Below, one piece after another: positions 34,801 through 42,914 of a stretch of DNA of 64,000 nt. The notes under the pieces are model-generated. The model was not told the DNA's origin. It searched no databases and worked only from the letters and a program-made list of their open reading frames with translations. A program made the translations under genes and the position numbers. The first letter of the stretch is position 1; each line of letters opens with the position of its first letter. This DNA is from Candidatus Avoscillospira stercorigallinarum (lineage in GTDB: Bacteria > Bacillota > Clostridia > Oscillospirales > Oscillospiraceae), in assembly GCA_018713205.1 (NCBI GenBank), contig DVFN01000094.1, forward strand, positions 1 to 64,000, in the 5' to 3' direction.

Positions 34801-35958
34801 TTACTTTAGGGTGCTGAGAATGTCGATGGCCTCCAAGGCCGCGTCCAGCTCCTCGATGGTGGTAAAATACGACGTGCTCATGCGAACCGTGCCCTGGGGA
34901 TACGTCCCCAGGGTTTTGTGCGCGTTGGGGGCGCAGTGGAGGCCGCAGCGGGTGAGAATGCCGAACTGCCGCTCCAGCCGCTGGCCCATCTCATCGTTGT
35001 CCCGGCCGATAAAGTCCAGGGAGAAGACGCCCAGCCGCTGATTCAGATTGGTGGGACCCACCAGGCGCACGCCCCGCAGGAAGGAGACCTCGTGGACGAA
35101 GTGGCGGCAGAGCAGCTGATCGTGGGCACGAATGGCCTCGATGCCGATGGCCTCCAGGTAGGAGAGGGCGGAATCCAGGCCGTAGAATCCGGGCAGGTTG
35201 GGGGTACCGGGTTCAAACCGGTCGGGGAGGAAGGCTGGCTGGATCTCCGAGTGAGCCTCAGAGCCGGTGCCGCCGAGGACGATGGGCTGGAGCTCCCGGG
35301 CAAAATCCGGCGAGACCAGCAGCGCGCCGGTGCCCGCGGGGCCCATCAGGGACTTGTGGCCCGGCACGGCCAAAGCGCTGAGCTGGAAGCGGTCGAAGTC
35401 CACTGGCGTCTCGCCGGCGGTCTGGGCGGCGTCCAGGGCGAAGGGCACGCCGTAGTCGGCTAAAATCGCGCCGATGGCCTCGGCGTCCTGGATGACGCCG
35501 GAGACGTTGGACCCGTGGGCAATGACGGCCAGCCGGGTGTTGGGCTTCACCAGCTTGCCGATGGCGAAGGGGTCCAGCAGACCGGTCTCGTCGCAGGGAA
35601 TCCGGTCGAAGGTGACGCCCCGGGTCTGGGCCAGATAGGTCAGGGGCCGCATGACGGCGTTGTGCTCCATGGCGCTGACCAGGCAATGGTCGCCGGGACG
35701 CAGATAGCCGAAGAGAATTTGGTTGATGGCCGCCGTGCAGCCGGGGGTGAGGATCACGTGGCTGGGCTTATAGGGGAAGCCCAGAAACCGGGCCAGCCGC
35801 TCCCGCAGCCGCAGCGTCACCTGCGCGGCCTCCTGGGCGGGGCCGTAGGCCGAACGGTTGATGGGCGCGCCCACCTGCAGCATATATTCTGCCATGGCCC
35901 GCGCTACCTGGGGCGGCTTGGGATAGGACGTGGCGGCGTTGTCCAGATAAATGACCAT
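34801..35958 (-). CDS. Cysteine desulfurase-like class V aminotransferase, EF2568 type
   Basis: 385 residues, PLP-dependent. YLDNAATSYPKP start; ILTPGCTAAIN; SAMEHNAVMRPL; PLP Lys in VPGHKSLMGPAGTG; catalytic Cys loop TRCGLHCAPNAHKTLGTYP. This last motif and the C-terminal TVRMSTSYFTT fit the EF2568-like (TIGR01977) branch, which is genomically linked with selenium-dependent molybdenum hydroxylases and may deliver S or Se to the cofactor. The start at 35958 follows GGAGGTG; the track start adds unrelated sequence. Confidence 0.85.
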   Translation of the reverse strand: MVIYLDNAATSYPKPPQVARAMAEYMLQVGAPINRSAYGPAQEAAQVTLRLRERLARFLGFPYKPSHVILTPGCTAAINQILFGYLRPGDHCLVSAMEHNAVMRPLTYLAQTRGVTFDRIPCDETGLLDPFAIGKLVKPNTRLAVIAHGSNVSGVIQDAEAIGAILADYGVPFALDAAQTAGETPVDFDRFQLSALAVPGHKSLMGPAGTGALLVSPDFARELQPIVLGGTGSEAHSEIQPAFLPDRFEPGTPNLPGFYGLDSALSYLEAIGIEAIRAHDQLLCRHFVHEVSFLRGVRLVGPTNLNQRLGVFSLDFIGRDNDEMGQRLERQFGILTRCGLHCAPNAHKTLGTYPQGTVRMSTSYFTTIEELDAALEAIDILSTLK

Positions 35959-36060
35959 ATCGCACCTCCGGCAATCGAGTTTAGGTTGAATTCGTATAAA
36001 AGATACTGTATCATAACCCGGCGGCTTTTGCAAGAGATAGGGGAAAACAGCCGGCGGGAG

Positions 36061-36100
36061 TAAAAAACAAACCCCGAACACCAAAGCGTTCGAGGTTTTT
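36061..36100 (-). terminator. Terminator after rpmB
   Basis: On the minus strand AACCTCGAAC (from 36097) pairs with GTTCGGGGTT (to 36070), followed by TGTTTTTTA. Plus-strand use is also possible (GGTTTTT). Confidence 0.75.
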
Positions 36101-36118
36101 AGGTACTGCAAACCGGTC

Positions 36119-36307
36119 TTACACCGCGCGCTGCACCTTGTTGGAGCGAAGGCATCTTGTACAGACGTAAACATGGCGAGGAGTACCGTCAACAATAGCT
36201 TTTACGCGCTTGACGTTGGGCTTCCAAGCTCTGTTGGAACGTCTGTGAGAGTGAGAGACTTTGATACCAAAGGTCACGCCCTTGCCGCAGATATCGCACT
36301 TTGCCAC
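36119..36307 (-). CDS. rpmB: Ribosomal protein bL28
   Basis: 62 residues. The protein reads (V/M)AKCDICGKGVTFG, then SHSHRRSNRAWKPN and CTRCLRS. The two Cys pairs form the zinc site of the Cys-containing bL28 type. I use GTG at 36307 because it gives the standard N-terminus and follows AAGGAGG; the track start adds eight residues. Own promoter and terminator. Confidence 0.96.
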   Translation of the reverse strand: MAKCDICGKGVTFGIKVSHSHRRSNRAWKPNVKRVKAIVDGTPRHVYVCTRCLRSNKVQRAV

Positions 36308-36364
36308 TGGCTGCACCTCCTTGCCACTCATAGATTTTTGGAATGCGCCTGAAAGCGCTTAAGT

Positions 36365-36393
36365 ATCATAGCAGATATCCACAAAAAATGCAA
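36365..36393 (-). promoter_or_regulatory. rpmB promoter
   Basis: Minus strand TTGCAT (36388-36393), 17-base spacer, TATGAT (36365-36370). Confidence 0.7.
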
Positions 36394-36430
36394 GGAAAAG
36401 TTTGCGAATGGACGAAAAAATTTTGACCCG

Positions 36431-36459
36431 TTGCGAAGATACCCGAAACAGGGTATAAT
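36431..36459 (+). promoter_or_regulatory. hprK promoter
   Basis: TTGCGA (36431-36436), 17-base spacer, TATAAT (36454-36459), 20 bases before the TTG start of hprK. Divergent from the rpmB promoter. Confidence 0.75.
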
Positions 36460-36478
36460 GGCGGAGAGGTGAGGCCCC

Positions 36479-37429
36479 TTGGAGCATATTTACACCGTCC
36501 CCCTGACGAAGCTGGTGGAGGACTTTCAATTGATCGCCCTGCACAAGGCCGAGGATTTTGACCGGATTCACATCACTGTGGACGACGTCAGCCGTCCCGG
36601 CTTGCAGTTGGCCGGTTTTTTTGACCATTTCGAGCCCATGCGCCTGCAGGTTCTCGGCAACGTGGAGACCAGCTATCTCCAGAAGCTCAGCAGCGAGCAG
36701 CGGGCCATTATATTTGACCATCTCTTCTCCTATAAGATCCCGGCCCTGGTGATTTCCCGGAACCTGGAGCCCCTGCCCGAATGCCTGGAGATGGCCCGGA
36801 AGCACGATATCACCGTCCTCCGGAGTCAGGACGCCACGTCCTCCATCGTCTCCAGCCTGATCTCGTCCCTCAAGGCCTATCTGGCCCCCCGGATCACCCG
36901 CCACGGCGTGCTGGTGGAGATCTACGGCGAGGGCATTCTGATCTTTGGCGACAGCGGCATCGGCAAGAGCGAGGCCGCCGTGGAGCTGGTCAAGCGCGGA
37001 CACCGCCTGGTGGCCGACGACGCTGTGGAGATCAAGCGAATCTCTCCCACGCAGCTGGTGGGCGGCGCGCCGGACGTGCTGCGGCACTATATCGAGCTGC
37101 GCGGCATCGGCGTCATCAACGTGGCCAAGCTCTTCGGCATGGGCGCTGTCAAGGACAGCTCCAACATCGACCTGATTATCAATATCGTACCCTGGCAGGA
37201 CGGCGAGATCTATGACCGGCTGGGCCTGGAGTCCCAGTACGCCGATATCCTGGGCGTCAAGATTCCGTCCATCACCGTCCCCGTCACCCCGGGCCGGAAT
37301 CTGGCCGTCATCTTTGAGGTGGCCGCCATGAACAACCGGCAGAAGCGGATGGGCTATAACGCCGCCGTGGAATTCACCGAGCAGCTGAGCAAGTTCTTCC
37401 AGCAGTCCAACGAGGGGATCAAATTCTAA
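36479..37429 (+). CDS. hprK: HPr kinase/phosphorylase
   Basis: 316 residues. N-terminal regulatory domain (1-130), then the catalytic domain with P-loop GDSGIGKSE, the acidic pair LVADDAVEIKR and the HPrK signature ELRGIGVINVAKLFGMGAV. It phosphorylates or dephosphorylates Ser46 of HPr and so sets catabolite repression through CcpA. The start is TTG at 36479, preceded by AGGTGAGG; no better in-frame ATG is present. Monocistronic, followed by a terminator. Confidence 0.94.
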   Translation: MEHIYTVPLTKLVEDFQLIALHKAEDFDRIHITVDDVSRPGLQLAGFFDHFEPMRLQVLGNVETSYLQKLSSEQRAIIFDHLFSYKIPALVISRNLEPLPECLEMARKHDITVLRSQDATSSIVSSLISSLKAYLAPRITRHGVLVEIYGEGILIFGDSGIGKSEAAVELVKRGHRLVADDAVEIKRISPTQLVGGAPDVLRHYIELRGIGVINVAKLFGMGAVKDSSNIDLIINIVPWQDGEIYDRLGLESQYADILGVKIPSITVPVTPGRNLAVIFEVAAMNNRQKRMGYNAAVEFTEQLSKFFQQSNEGIKF

Positions 37430-37462
37430 ATCGCCGCCCCGGCCAAGGCCGGAGCCCAATAA

Positions 37463-37495
37463 GGGGCTGTCTCTCATTCAGAGACGGCCCCATTT
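37463..37495 (+). terminator. Terminator after hprK
   Basis: GGGGCTGTCTC (37463-37473) pairs with GAGACGGCCCC (37481-37491), one G-U pair, followed by ATTTTG. Confidence 0.75.
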
Positions 37496-37507
37496 TGCGC
37501 TGCCTGC

Positions 37508-37528
37508 GGGCGGATATATAATCCGCCC
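37508..37528 (-). repeat. Truncated GTAGGG hairpin copy
   Basis: GGGCGGATATATAATCCGCCC, the hairpin of an inverted copy whose CCTAC tail has decayed to TTGCG. Confidence 0.6.
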
Positions 37529-37584
37529 TTGCGAGGGGAGGAAGCCTCGAACCCCGGTGGGAATCGGGAGCCGGTCCGGGCGGC

Positions 37585-38097
37585 TTACCGGCTGCCGGGC
37601 AAGCGGAGCTGACGGGCCAGAGCCGAGCGGGTTTCGGCTGTGATCTCCACCAGCTCCACCTGGGGATGGGCGGCGATTTGGGCCAGAAACGGCGAATCCG
37701 CCTGCTGGAGCACACCGAGAATGGGCGTCTTGCCCTCGACGGCGGCCAGAACCATGGCGCGGAAGGCCCGGGCCTCCGCCTCGTGGGGGCCCAGCTCGTC
37801 CATGACCAGCAGCCCCGCCCCGGCGGAGCGGGCGAGGGCGGCACAGCCGAGACGGTCGAAATTCGCCGCCGCGGCCTGCCGTCCGGCGCTGCCGCAGCAG
37901 AAGAGCAGATTGTCCGCCGAGGGCGGCTCCGGCCGGTCCGCCGGGAGCAGGTGGACGGAATAGACGCCCGGGATCACGCCGGTGACCCGCTTGGTGTAGA
38001 AGCCGCCCAGCGTCCCGTGATACTGCCCCAGCAGTGTCTGGACCAGGGTGCTTTTCCCGACGCCCTTGACGCCGGTCAGAAACAGATGCTTCGTCAT
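37585..38097 (-). CDS. THEP1-type nucleoside-triphosphatase
   Basis: 170 residues. P-loop LTGVKGVGKSTL, Walker B LLVMDELGPHE, and a short Cys-containing block FCCGSAG. This is the NTPase_1 (THEP1) family, small NTPases of broad nucleotide specificity with unclear cell role. Translationally coupled to the ATPase gene upstream (ATGA overlap), it is the last gene of a leftward ABC-importer operon. Such NTPases recur in metal or cofactor clusters, so a link to molybdenum or cobalamin handling is possible but unproven. Confidence 0.8.
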   Translation of the reverse strand: MTKHLFLTGVKGVGKSTLVQTLLGQYHGTLGGFYTKRVTGVIPGVYSVHLLPADRPEPPSADNLLFCCGSAGRQAAAANFDRLGCAALARSAGAGLLVMDELGPHEAEARAFRAMVLAAVEGKTPILGVLQQADSPFLAQIAAHPQVELVEITAETRSALARQLRLPGSR

Positions 38098-38906
38098 GGA
38101 GTGCCCTCCCGTCCCGGTGTGCAGGGCCGTTTGACCGGCAGACAGATGGTGCGCGGCGCGCCGTAGCGGTCCCGCACCGTGACCACGTCGATTTCAATGC
38201 CGTATACCGCCTGGAGGTTTTCCGGCGTGATCACCTGCTCCGGCGGGCCGAAGGCGGCCACCTGCCCCTCCCGCATCAGCAGCACCTTGGTGCCCACCGA
38301 GGCCGGATACTCGGGGCTGTGGGTGGACATGACGACGCAGTAGCCCCGCCGGGCCAGATCCGCCACCACCTCCATCAGAAGCTGATGGTTGGCATAGTCC
38401 AGATTGGCCGAGGGCTCGTCCAGCACCAGAATTTTCGCCGCCTGACAGATGGCCCGGGCAATGAGAATCAGCTGCCGCTGCCCGCCGCTGAGGGCGGTGT
38501 ATTTTTTGTTGGCTAGATGGGCCGCGCCCAGCTTCTCCAGGGCGGCGAAGGCGGCGTCCCGGTCGGCGGCCTTGGGCGTCTCGAAGGCCGACAGCTGAGA
38601 GGCCCGGCCCATGGTCACCACGTCCAGCACCGTATAGGCGTAGACCGGCGTGTGGTATTGGGGGATGTAGGCGATGCGCGTGGCCAGCTCCCGGGGGGAG
38701 AGGGTGCGCAGCTCGTCGCCATCCAGGCGGATGGACCCGCCGGTGAGCGGCAGAATGCCCAGCAGCAGCCGGAAGAGCGTAGTCTTGCCGCAGCCGTTGG
38801 GGCCCACCAGACACAGCACGTCCCCGGCGTCGGCCCGGCAGCTGACGCCGCGCACCACGTCGCCGCCGCCGTAGCCGCCCCACACCTGCTCCACTTCCAG
38901 GCCCAT
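38094..38906 (-). CDS. FecE/BtuD-like ABC importer ATP-binding protein
   Basis: 270 residues. Walker A GPNGCGKTT, Q-loop YIPQYHTPVYAYTVLD, signature LSGGQRQLI, Walker B ILVLDEPSANLD and H-loop MSTHSPE. The Q-loop sequence and size are those of siderophore/cobalamin/molybdate (FecCDE, MolBC) type importers. Between permease and NTPase in one operon; starts one base after the permease stop. Confidence 0.9.
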   Translation of the reverse strand: MGLEVEQVWGGYGGGDVVRGVSCRADAGDVLCLVGPNGCGKTTLFRLLLGILPLTGGSIRLDGDELRTLSPRELATRIAYIPQYHTPVYAYTVLDVVTMGRASQLSAFETPKAADRDAAFAALEKLGAAHLANKKYTALSGGQRQLILIARAICQAAKILVLDEPSANLDYANHQLLMEVVADLARRGYCVVMSTHSPEYPASVGTKVLLMREGQVAAFGPPEQVITPENLQAVYGIEIDVVTVRDRYGAPRTICLPVKRPCTPGREGTP

Positions 38907-38907
38907 G

Positions 38908-39945
38908 TCAATCCCGCTCCTTCCGCTTAATGATAAGGTAGATAAAGAAGGGCGCGCCCATGATGCTGGTGACCACGCCCAGCGGCAGCTCCATGGTGAG
39001 CACCGACCGGGCCAGGTCGTCCATCAGCACCAGATAGGCCCCGCCCAGCAGCGCGCTGGCGGGAATCAGCCGGTGGTAGTCCGGCCCCACCAGGGCCCGG
39101 GCCATGTGGGGGATCATCAGCCCCACCCAGCCGATCAGACCGCCCAGACAAACGGCCGCGGCGCTGAGCAGCGTGGAGGCGAAAATCAGAATCATTCGGT
39201 ATCGCCGCACATGGATGCCCAGGGTCCGGGCCTCCTCCTCCTCCAGAGTCAGCAGGTTGATTCGCCACCGCAGCAGGAAAATCAGGATAAGCCCCACCAC
39301 CATGGGCAGCGCGCTCCAGAGAAAGGCCTCGGTGTCGGCCTTTTTCAGGCTGCCCATCAGCCAGAAGGTGATTTTTTGCAGGGTGTCCGTGGGGTCGGAG
39401 ACGTATTTAATCATGGTGACGCCGGCGTTGCACAGGGCCATGACCATGGAGCCGGTGAGAACCAGGCTGAGAATCTGGGAGTGGGCCGACTTGCGGCTGA
39501 CCAGATAGGAGAAGGTCACCGCCGACACGCCGCCCACAAAGGCCGCCAGCTGAATCAGCCAGTTGGACGCGCCCCAGAGGATGGCCAGGGAGGCGCCCAG
39601 GCTGGCGCCCGAGGACACGCCCAGAATGTCCGGCGAGACCAGGGGATTGCGGAACATGCCCTGATAGGTGGCTCCGGCCACCGACAGCGACGCGCCGATC
39701 AGTACGGCGGAGAGAATCCGGGGCAGGCGGATGTTCCAGAAGATGGTGACGGCCTGGTCCCGCAGACCCGTCTGGTCGGTAAAGCGGCTCAGAAAGGCCC
39801 GGACCACCTCCACCGGCGTCAGGGGAAAATAGCCGATCCAGAAGGACAGCAGAATTGCGGCCAGCAGCACCAGCCCCAGACCCAGCAGGATCAGCCGGTA
39901 GTAGCGCCGCCGCTGCCGGGCGGCCTCTTGCGGCAGCAGTTCCAT
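38908..39945 (-). CDS. FecCD-family ABC importer permease
   Basis: 345 residues with about ten membrane helices. The N-terminal helix is followed by RLPRILSAVLIGASLSVAGATYQGMFRNPL, the signature of FecCD/BtuC permeases; GLIGWVGLMIPHMARALVGPDYHRLIPASA is the conserved coupling region. The start at 39945 is preferred (GGGAGG at good spacing) over 39960. First gene of a leftward operon, divergent from its binding protein gene. Confidence 0.92.
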   Translation of the reverse strand: MELLPQEAARQRRRYYRLILLGLGLVLLAAILLSFWIGYFPLTPVEVVRAFLSRFTDQTGLRDQAVTIFWNIRLPRILSAVLIGASLSVAGATYQGMFRNPLVSPDILGVSSGASLGASLAILWGASNWLIQLAAFVGGVSAVTFSYLVSRKSAHSQILSLVLTGSMVMALCNAGVTMIKYVSDPTDTLQKITFWLMGSLKKADTEAFLWSALPMVVGLILIFLLRWRINLLTLEEEEARTLGIHVRRYRMILIFASTLLSAAAVCLGGLIGWVGLMIPHMARALVGPDYHRLIPASALLGGAYLVLMDDLARSVLTMELPLGVVTSIMGAPFFIYLIIKRKERD

Positions 39946-39968
39946 GGCGGTTCCTCCCATTTCCTCCC

Positions 39969-40080
39969 TTGACAGGAGGAGAAAAATGTGCTATGTTCAC
40001 AGCAACACCGATGTGTTTTCAAAAGCGAATCGCTCAAAAAGCTCTATCGTTAGTATCGCACATTCGGTGCGGAATGTCAA
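39969..40080. promoter_or_regulatory. Divergent promoters with operator-like dyad for the FecBCD-like importer
   Basis: Minus promoter: TTGACA (40075-40080), 17-base spacer, GATACT (40052-40057), serving permease-ATPase-NTPase. Its spacer holds a perfect dyad, CGCAC (40057-40061) and GTGCG (40067-40071). Plus promoter: TTGACA (39969-39974), 17 bases, TATGTT (39992-39997), serving the binding-protein gene. The two transcripts would overlap by about 40 bases. The dyad inside the spacer is well placed for a repressor. Confidence 0.6.
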
Positions 40081-40151
40081 TTTCGGGTTTTCGTCCGGGG
40101 ACGGAGACGGAATGCGGCAGAATTCGGAAGAAAAAGAGGTGTCAACAGCCA

Positions 40152-41327
40152 ATGAAGAACCCCAACAAGCGGCTGGCGCTGCTTCTGGCGGCGCTGCTGG
40201 TCCTGAGTCTGTTCGCCGGCTGCGCCCGGCAGAGCGAGGCTTCGCCGCCCGCCGGCGCGGAGACCGCCACCCAGGAGACGTCCGACGCCCCGGATTCGAC
40301 CCAGGAGGCCGAGGATGCGGCGCAGCCGGACGACGCCGGGGAAGAGGCGTCCGCCACGCGGGAAATCACCGACATGGCGGGCCGGACCATGACCATTCCG
40401 GCGGAGATCCAATCGGTCTTTTCCACCGGCGCCACCGCGGCCATCTATCTCTATACGTTGGCCCCGGACCTGCTGCTGGGCTGGAACTATGCGCTCAACG
40501 ACGTGGAGAAGCGCGTCATTCTGGAGCAGTACCACGATCTGCCCAACTTCGGCCAGGGCGACGCCATCAGCTACGAGGCAGTCATCGCGGCCGGTCCCTC
40601 CATCGCACTGAACGTGGCCGCGATCCATGACGGCAGCATCGACGATTCCGATACCATGGCCCAGCAGCTGGGTATCCCGGTGGTCATGGTCAGCGCCGAC
40701 CTGCTGGACGCGCCGGAGGTCTACCGCTTCCTGGGCGAGCTCTTCGGCATGGAGGAGGAGGCCGAGGCCCTGGCGTCCTACGCCCAGAAGACCTTTGACG
40801 ATATCGCCGGCCTGGATATCCCGGAGGAGGAAAAGGTCCGCATTTACTACGGCAACGGCGAGGACTCCCTGGAGACCGCCCCGGCCGGGTCCTCTCACGG
40901 ACAGATCATCGACCTGGTCAACGCCGTCAATGTGGCCGATCTGGAGCTGGGCGACGGCTCCCGGGTGCAGATTTCGGCGGAGCAGCTGCTGGCCTGGGAC
41001 CCTGACGTCATCATCGTCAACGGCGAGCCCAAGGCCGATCTGACCGGCGCGGCGGCGGCCGAGGCGATTCTGAATGATCCCACCTACGCCACGCTGAAGG
41101 CCGTGCAGAACGGCGCGGTCTACGGTACGCCCAACGCGCCCTTCAGCTGGATCGACCGGCCCCCGGGGCCCAACCGCATTGTGGGAATCCGTTGGCTCTC
41201 CGGCCTGATCTACCCCGAATACCTGGACTTCGACGTGGACGAGGCGGTCAAGGAGTTCTTCCAGCTCTTCTACCACGTGGAGCTCACCGACGAGCAGCTG
41301 ACGCAGCTCTATAACGGTACAATCTAA
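40152..41327 (+). CDS. Lipoprotein substrate-binding protein of FecBCD-like importer
   Basis: 391 residues. Lipoprotein signal ending LSLFAGC, an acidic low-complexity linker (about 25-60), then the periplasmic-binding (TroA/BtuF) fold starting REITDMAGRTMTIPAEIQSV. The opening ITDMAGR block is the standard FecB start. Ligand may be a siderophore, cobamide, heme or an oxyanion such as molybdate or tungstate. Neighbouring molybdenum-enzyme maturation genes make the last option attractive. The start at 40152 follows a modest AGGTG. Divergent from its permease operon. Confidence 0.87.
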   Translation: MKNPNKRLALLLAALLVLSLFAGCARQSEASPPAGAETATQETSDAPDSTQEAEDAAQPDDAGEEASATREITDMAGRTMTIPAEIQSVFSTGATAAIYLYTLAPDLLLGWNYALNDVEKRVILEQYHDLPNFGQGDAISYEAVIAAGPSIALNVAAIHDGSIDDSDTMAQQLGIPVVMVSADLLDAPEVYRFLGELFGMEEEAEALASYAQKTFDDIAGLDIPEEEKVRIYYGNGEDSLETAPAGSSHGQIIDLVNAVNVADLELGDGSRVQISAEQLLAWDPDVIIVNGEPKADLTGAAAAEAILNDPTYATLKAVQNGAVYGTPNAPFSWIDRPPGPNRIVGIRWLSGLIYPEYLDFDVDEAVKEFFQLFYHVELTDEQLTQLYNGTI

Positions 41328-41387
41328 TCCCGCTGCCCCGGGCAGCCATACAGTCGTACAGAACCGGGGTTCGATGGTTCCCGATTC

Positions 41388-41721
41388 GTAGGGGCCGATG
41401 CCCACATCGGCCCGCATGGCTCCGTGTGCAAGGCAGTCCGATCGCCGCTTTGGGCGTAGGGCGGCATGCCCACATGCCGCCATACCCGTGCCGCGATGCT
41501 TGCGGACTCTTTGGTTCCGGCAGCCTGCTTTGGCGGGGTGTGGGCACCCCGCCCTACGGGCCGGGCCGAACGTACGCCGTAGGGGCGGCTATCAGCCGCC
41601 CGACCAGGCCTCCGGTTCCCGTCGCGCCCCCGCCGAACGCCGTAGGGCGGCATGCCCACATGCCGCCAGCCGGGTACTGGGCTTCCCAAGCCCCGGCGGG
41701 GTGTAGGCGCCCCGCCCCTAC
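41388..41721. repeat. Dense cluster of GTAGGG hairpins (two paired units)
   Basis: Copies at 41388-41413 (CCGATG stem), 41456-41481 facing 41532-41557 (102-bp unit, stems GGCGGCATG and GGCGGGGTG), 41579-41601 (GGCTATCAGCC), and 41642-41667 facing 41695-41721 (80-bp unit). About half of the 410-bp gap is hairpin. No gene. Confidence 0.8.
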
Positions 41722-41739
41722 GCCCTTGTACCGAGTTTT

Positions 41740-41773
41740 CCAGCCTGCCGAAAAGACTTTTTCGACAGGCTGG
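41740..41773. terminator. Terminator upstream of the MocA-ModE gene
   Basis: CCAGCCTGCCGAAAA pairs with TTTTCGACAGGCTGG, one mismatch, with GAC(T) as loop. It ends the binding-protein transcript and isolates the next gene, whose TATAAT with upstream TGG lies at 41800-41805. Confidence 0.75.
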
Positions 41774-41840
41774 CTCTGTTGTTTTCTGCGAAAAGATGGT
41801 ATAATCATCCCATAGCATCAGAAAACAGTGGGGTGATCGC

Positions 41841-42752
41841 ATGACGGCGGCATTGATTATCGCGGCGGGACAGGGCAGAGACCGGCGGCAGATCGAGCCG
41901 GACCGGGAGGTGGGCGCGCTGAGCGCCGTAAAGCGCTGTGTGCTGACCTTCCAGGCGGCCGGCGTGGCGCGGGTGGTGGTGGTCTGCGGCGACCGGGAGG
42001 ACGGCAGGACCGAAAAGCTGGTGGCCCATATGAATGTGACCTTCCTGTTCAGCTCCGACGCGGGGGAAATGCTGGACAGCGTAAAACTGGGCTTGTCGTT
42101 CCTCCAGGGCAAGTGCGGCGACGTGCTGATTGCCCATACCGACGTGCCGCTCTTCCAGGTGGAGACGGTCCGAGCGCTGCTGGAGGCCGGCGGCGGGCTG
42201 TGTGTCCCGGTCTGCGGCGGCCGGGGCGGCCACCCCATCCGCTTGGCAGCCGGATATATTCCGGAGATCCTGGCCTATGGCGGCTCCGGCGGTCTGGCGG
42301 GCGCGCTGCGGGCGGCCGGTCTGGCGCGGACGGAGGTGCCGGTGGAGGACCCGGGCATCCTGACCCATATCCAGGACCGGGACGGCTGCGAGGCGCTGCT
42401 CTCCGCCCAGCGGGAGCCCCGGCTGCGGCCGGCGTTCCGGTTCCAGCTGATGCGGGACCAGCCGTTCTACGGCCCCGGCGCGCACCAATTGCTGCAGCTC
42501 ACCGAGGAGACCGGCGCGCTGCTGGACGCCTGCCGTCACATGGGCATCTCCTACAGCAAGGGGCGGAAGATCATCGCCAATCTGGAGCGGCAGATGGGCT
42601 GCCCGATGCTGGAGCGCACCCGGGGCGGCAAGGACGGCGGCGCATCCACGGTGACCCCGGAGGGCCGTGCGCTGATCCGCCGCTACAGCGCCTTCTGCGA
42701 AGAGGCCGAGACCATTCTGACGGAGCTCTTCCGGCAGTATTTCGAGCCATGA
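41841..42752 (+). CDS. MocA-type NTP-transferase fused to ModE-like HTH
   Basis: 303 residues. Residues 1-180 are a MobA/MocA-like nucleotidyltransferase domain (ALIIAAGQG, LIAHTDVPLFQVETVRALLE, GGRGGHPIRLAAGYIPEIL); this class adds CMP to molybdopterin for hydroxylases. The loop after AAGQG is divergent: the usual Arg-Met-Gly is replaced by DRRQIEPDREVG. Residues about 195-300 are a ModE N-terminal type winged helix (DACRHMGISYSKGRKIIANLE, MLERTRGGKDGGASTVTPEG). The fusion suggests one protein that both matures the cofactor and senses or regulates. TGGGGTGA lies before the ATG. Confidence 0.85.
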   Translation: MTAALIIAAGQGRDRRQIEPDREVGALSAVKRCVLTFQAAGVARVVVVCGDREDGRTEKLVAHMNVTFLFSSDAGEMLDSVKLGLSFLQGKCGDVLIAHTDVPLFQVETVRALLEAGGGLCVPVCGGRGGHPIRLAAGYIPEILAYGGSGGLAGALRAAGLARTEVPVEDPGILTHIQDRDGCEALLSAQREPRLRPAFRFQLMRDQPFYGPGAHQLLQLTEETGALLDACRHMGISYSKGRKIIANLERQMGCPMLERTRGGKDGGASTVTPEGRALIRRYSAFCEEAETILTELFRQYFEP

Positions 42753-42914
42753 GCGGCGCACACGGGTGGGGCATCCGGCCTTTGCCCCTGTTTGCGCTGC
42801 TGCTGGGAAAATTGGTAAAAAAATTTTAACAGAGAAATGGTCCTGACTTTGTAGAACTATCCGCCGTTTGCTGAGGCAAGCCGGCGGGATATGTTCTGTT
42901 TCTGCAAATTCTGG

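Noticed and set aside
13990-41730. Possible CRISPR array from the regularly spaced GTAGGG repeats
   Set aside because: Repeats are in both orientations, vary in sequence with compensating changes, are spread between many genes and have no cas genes or uniform spacers.
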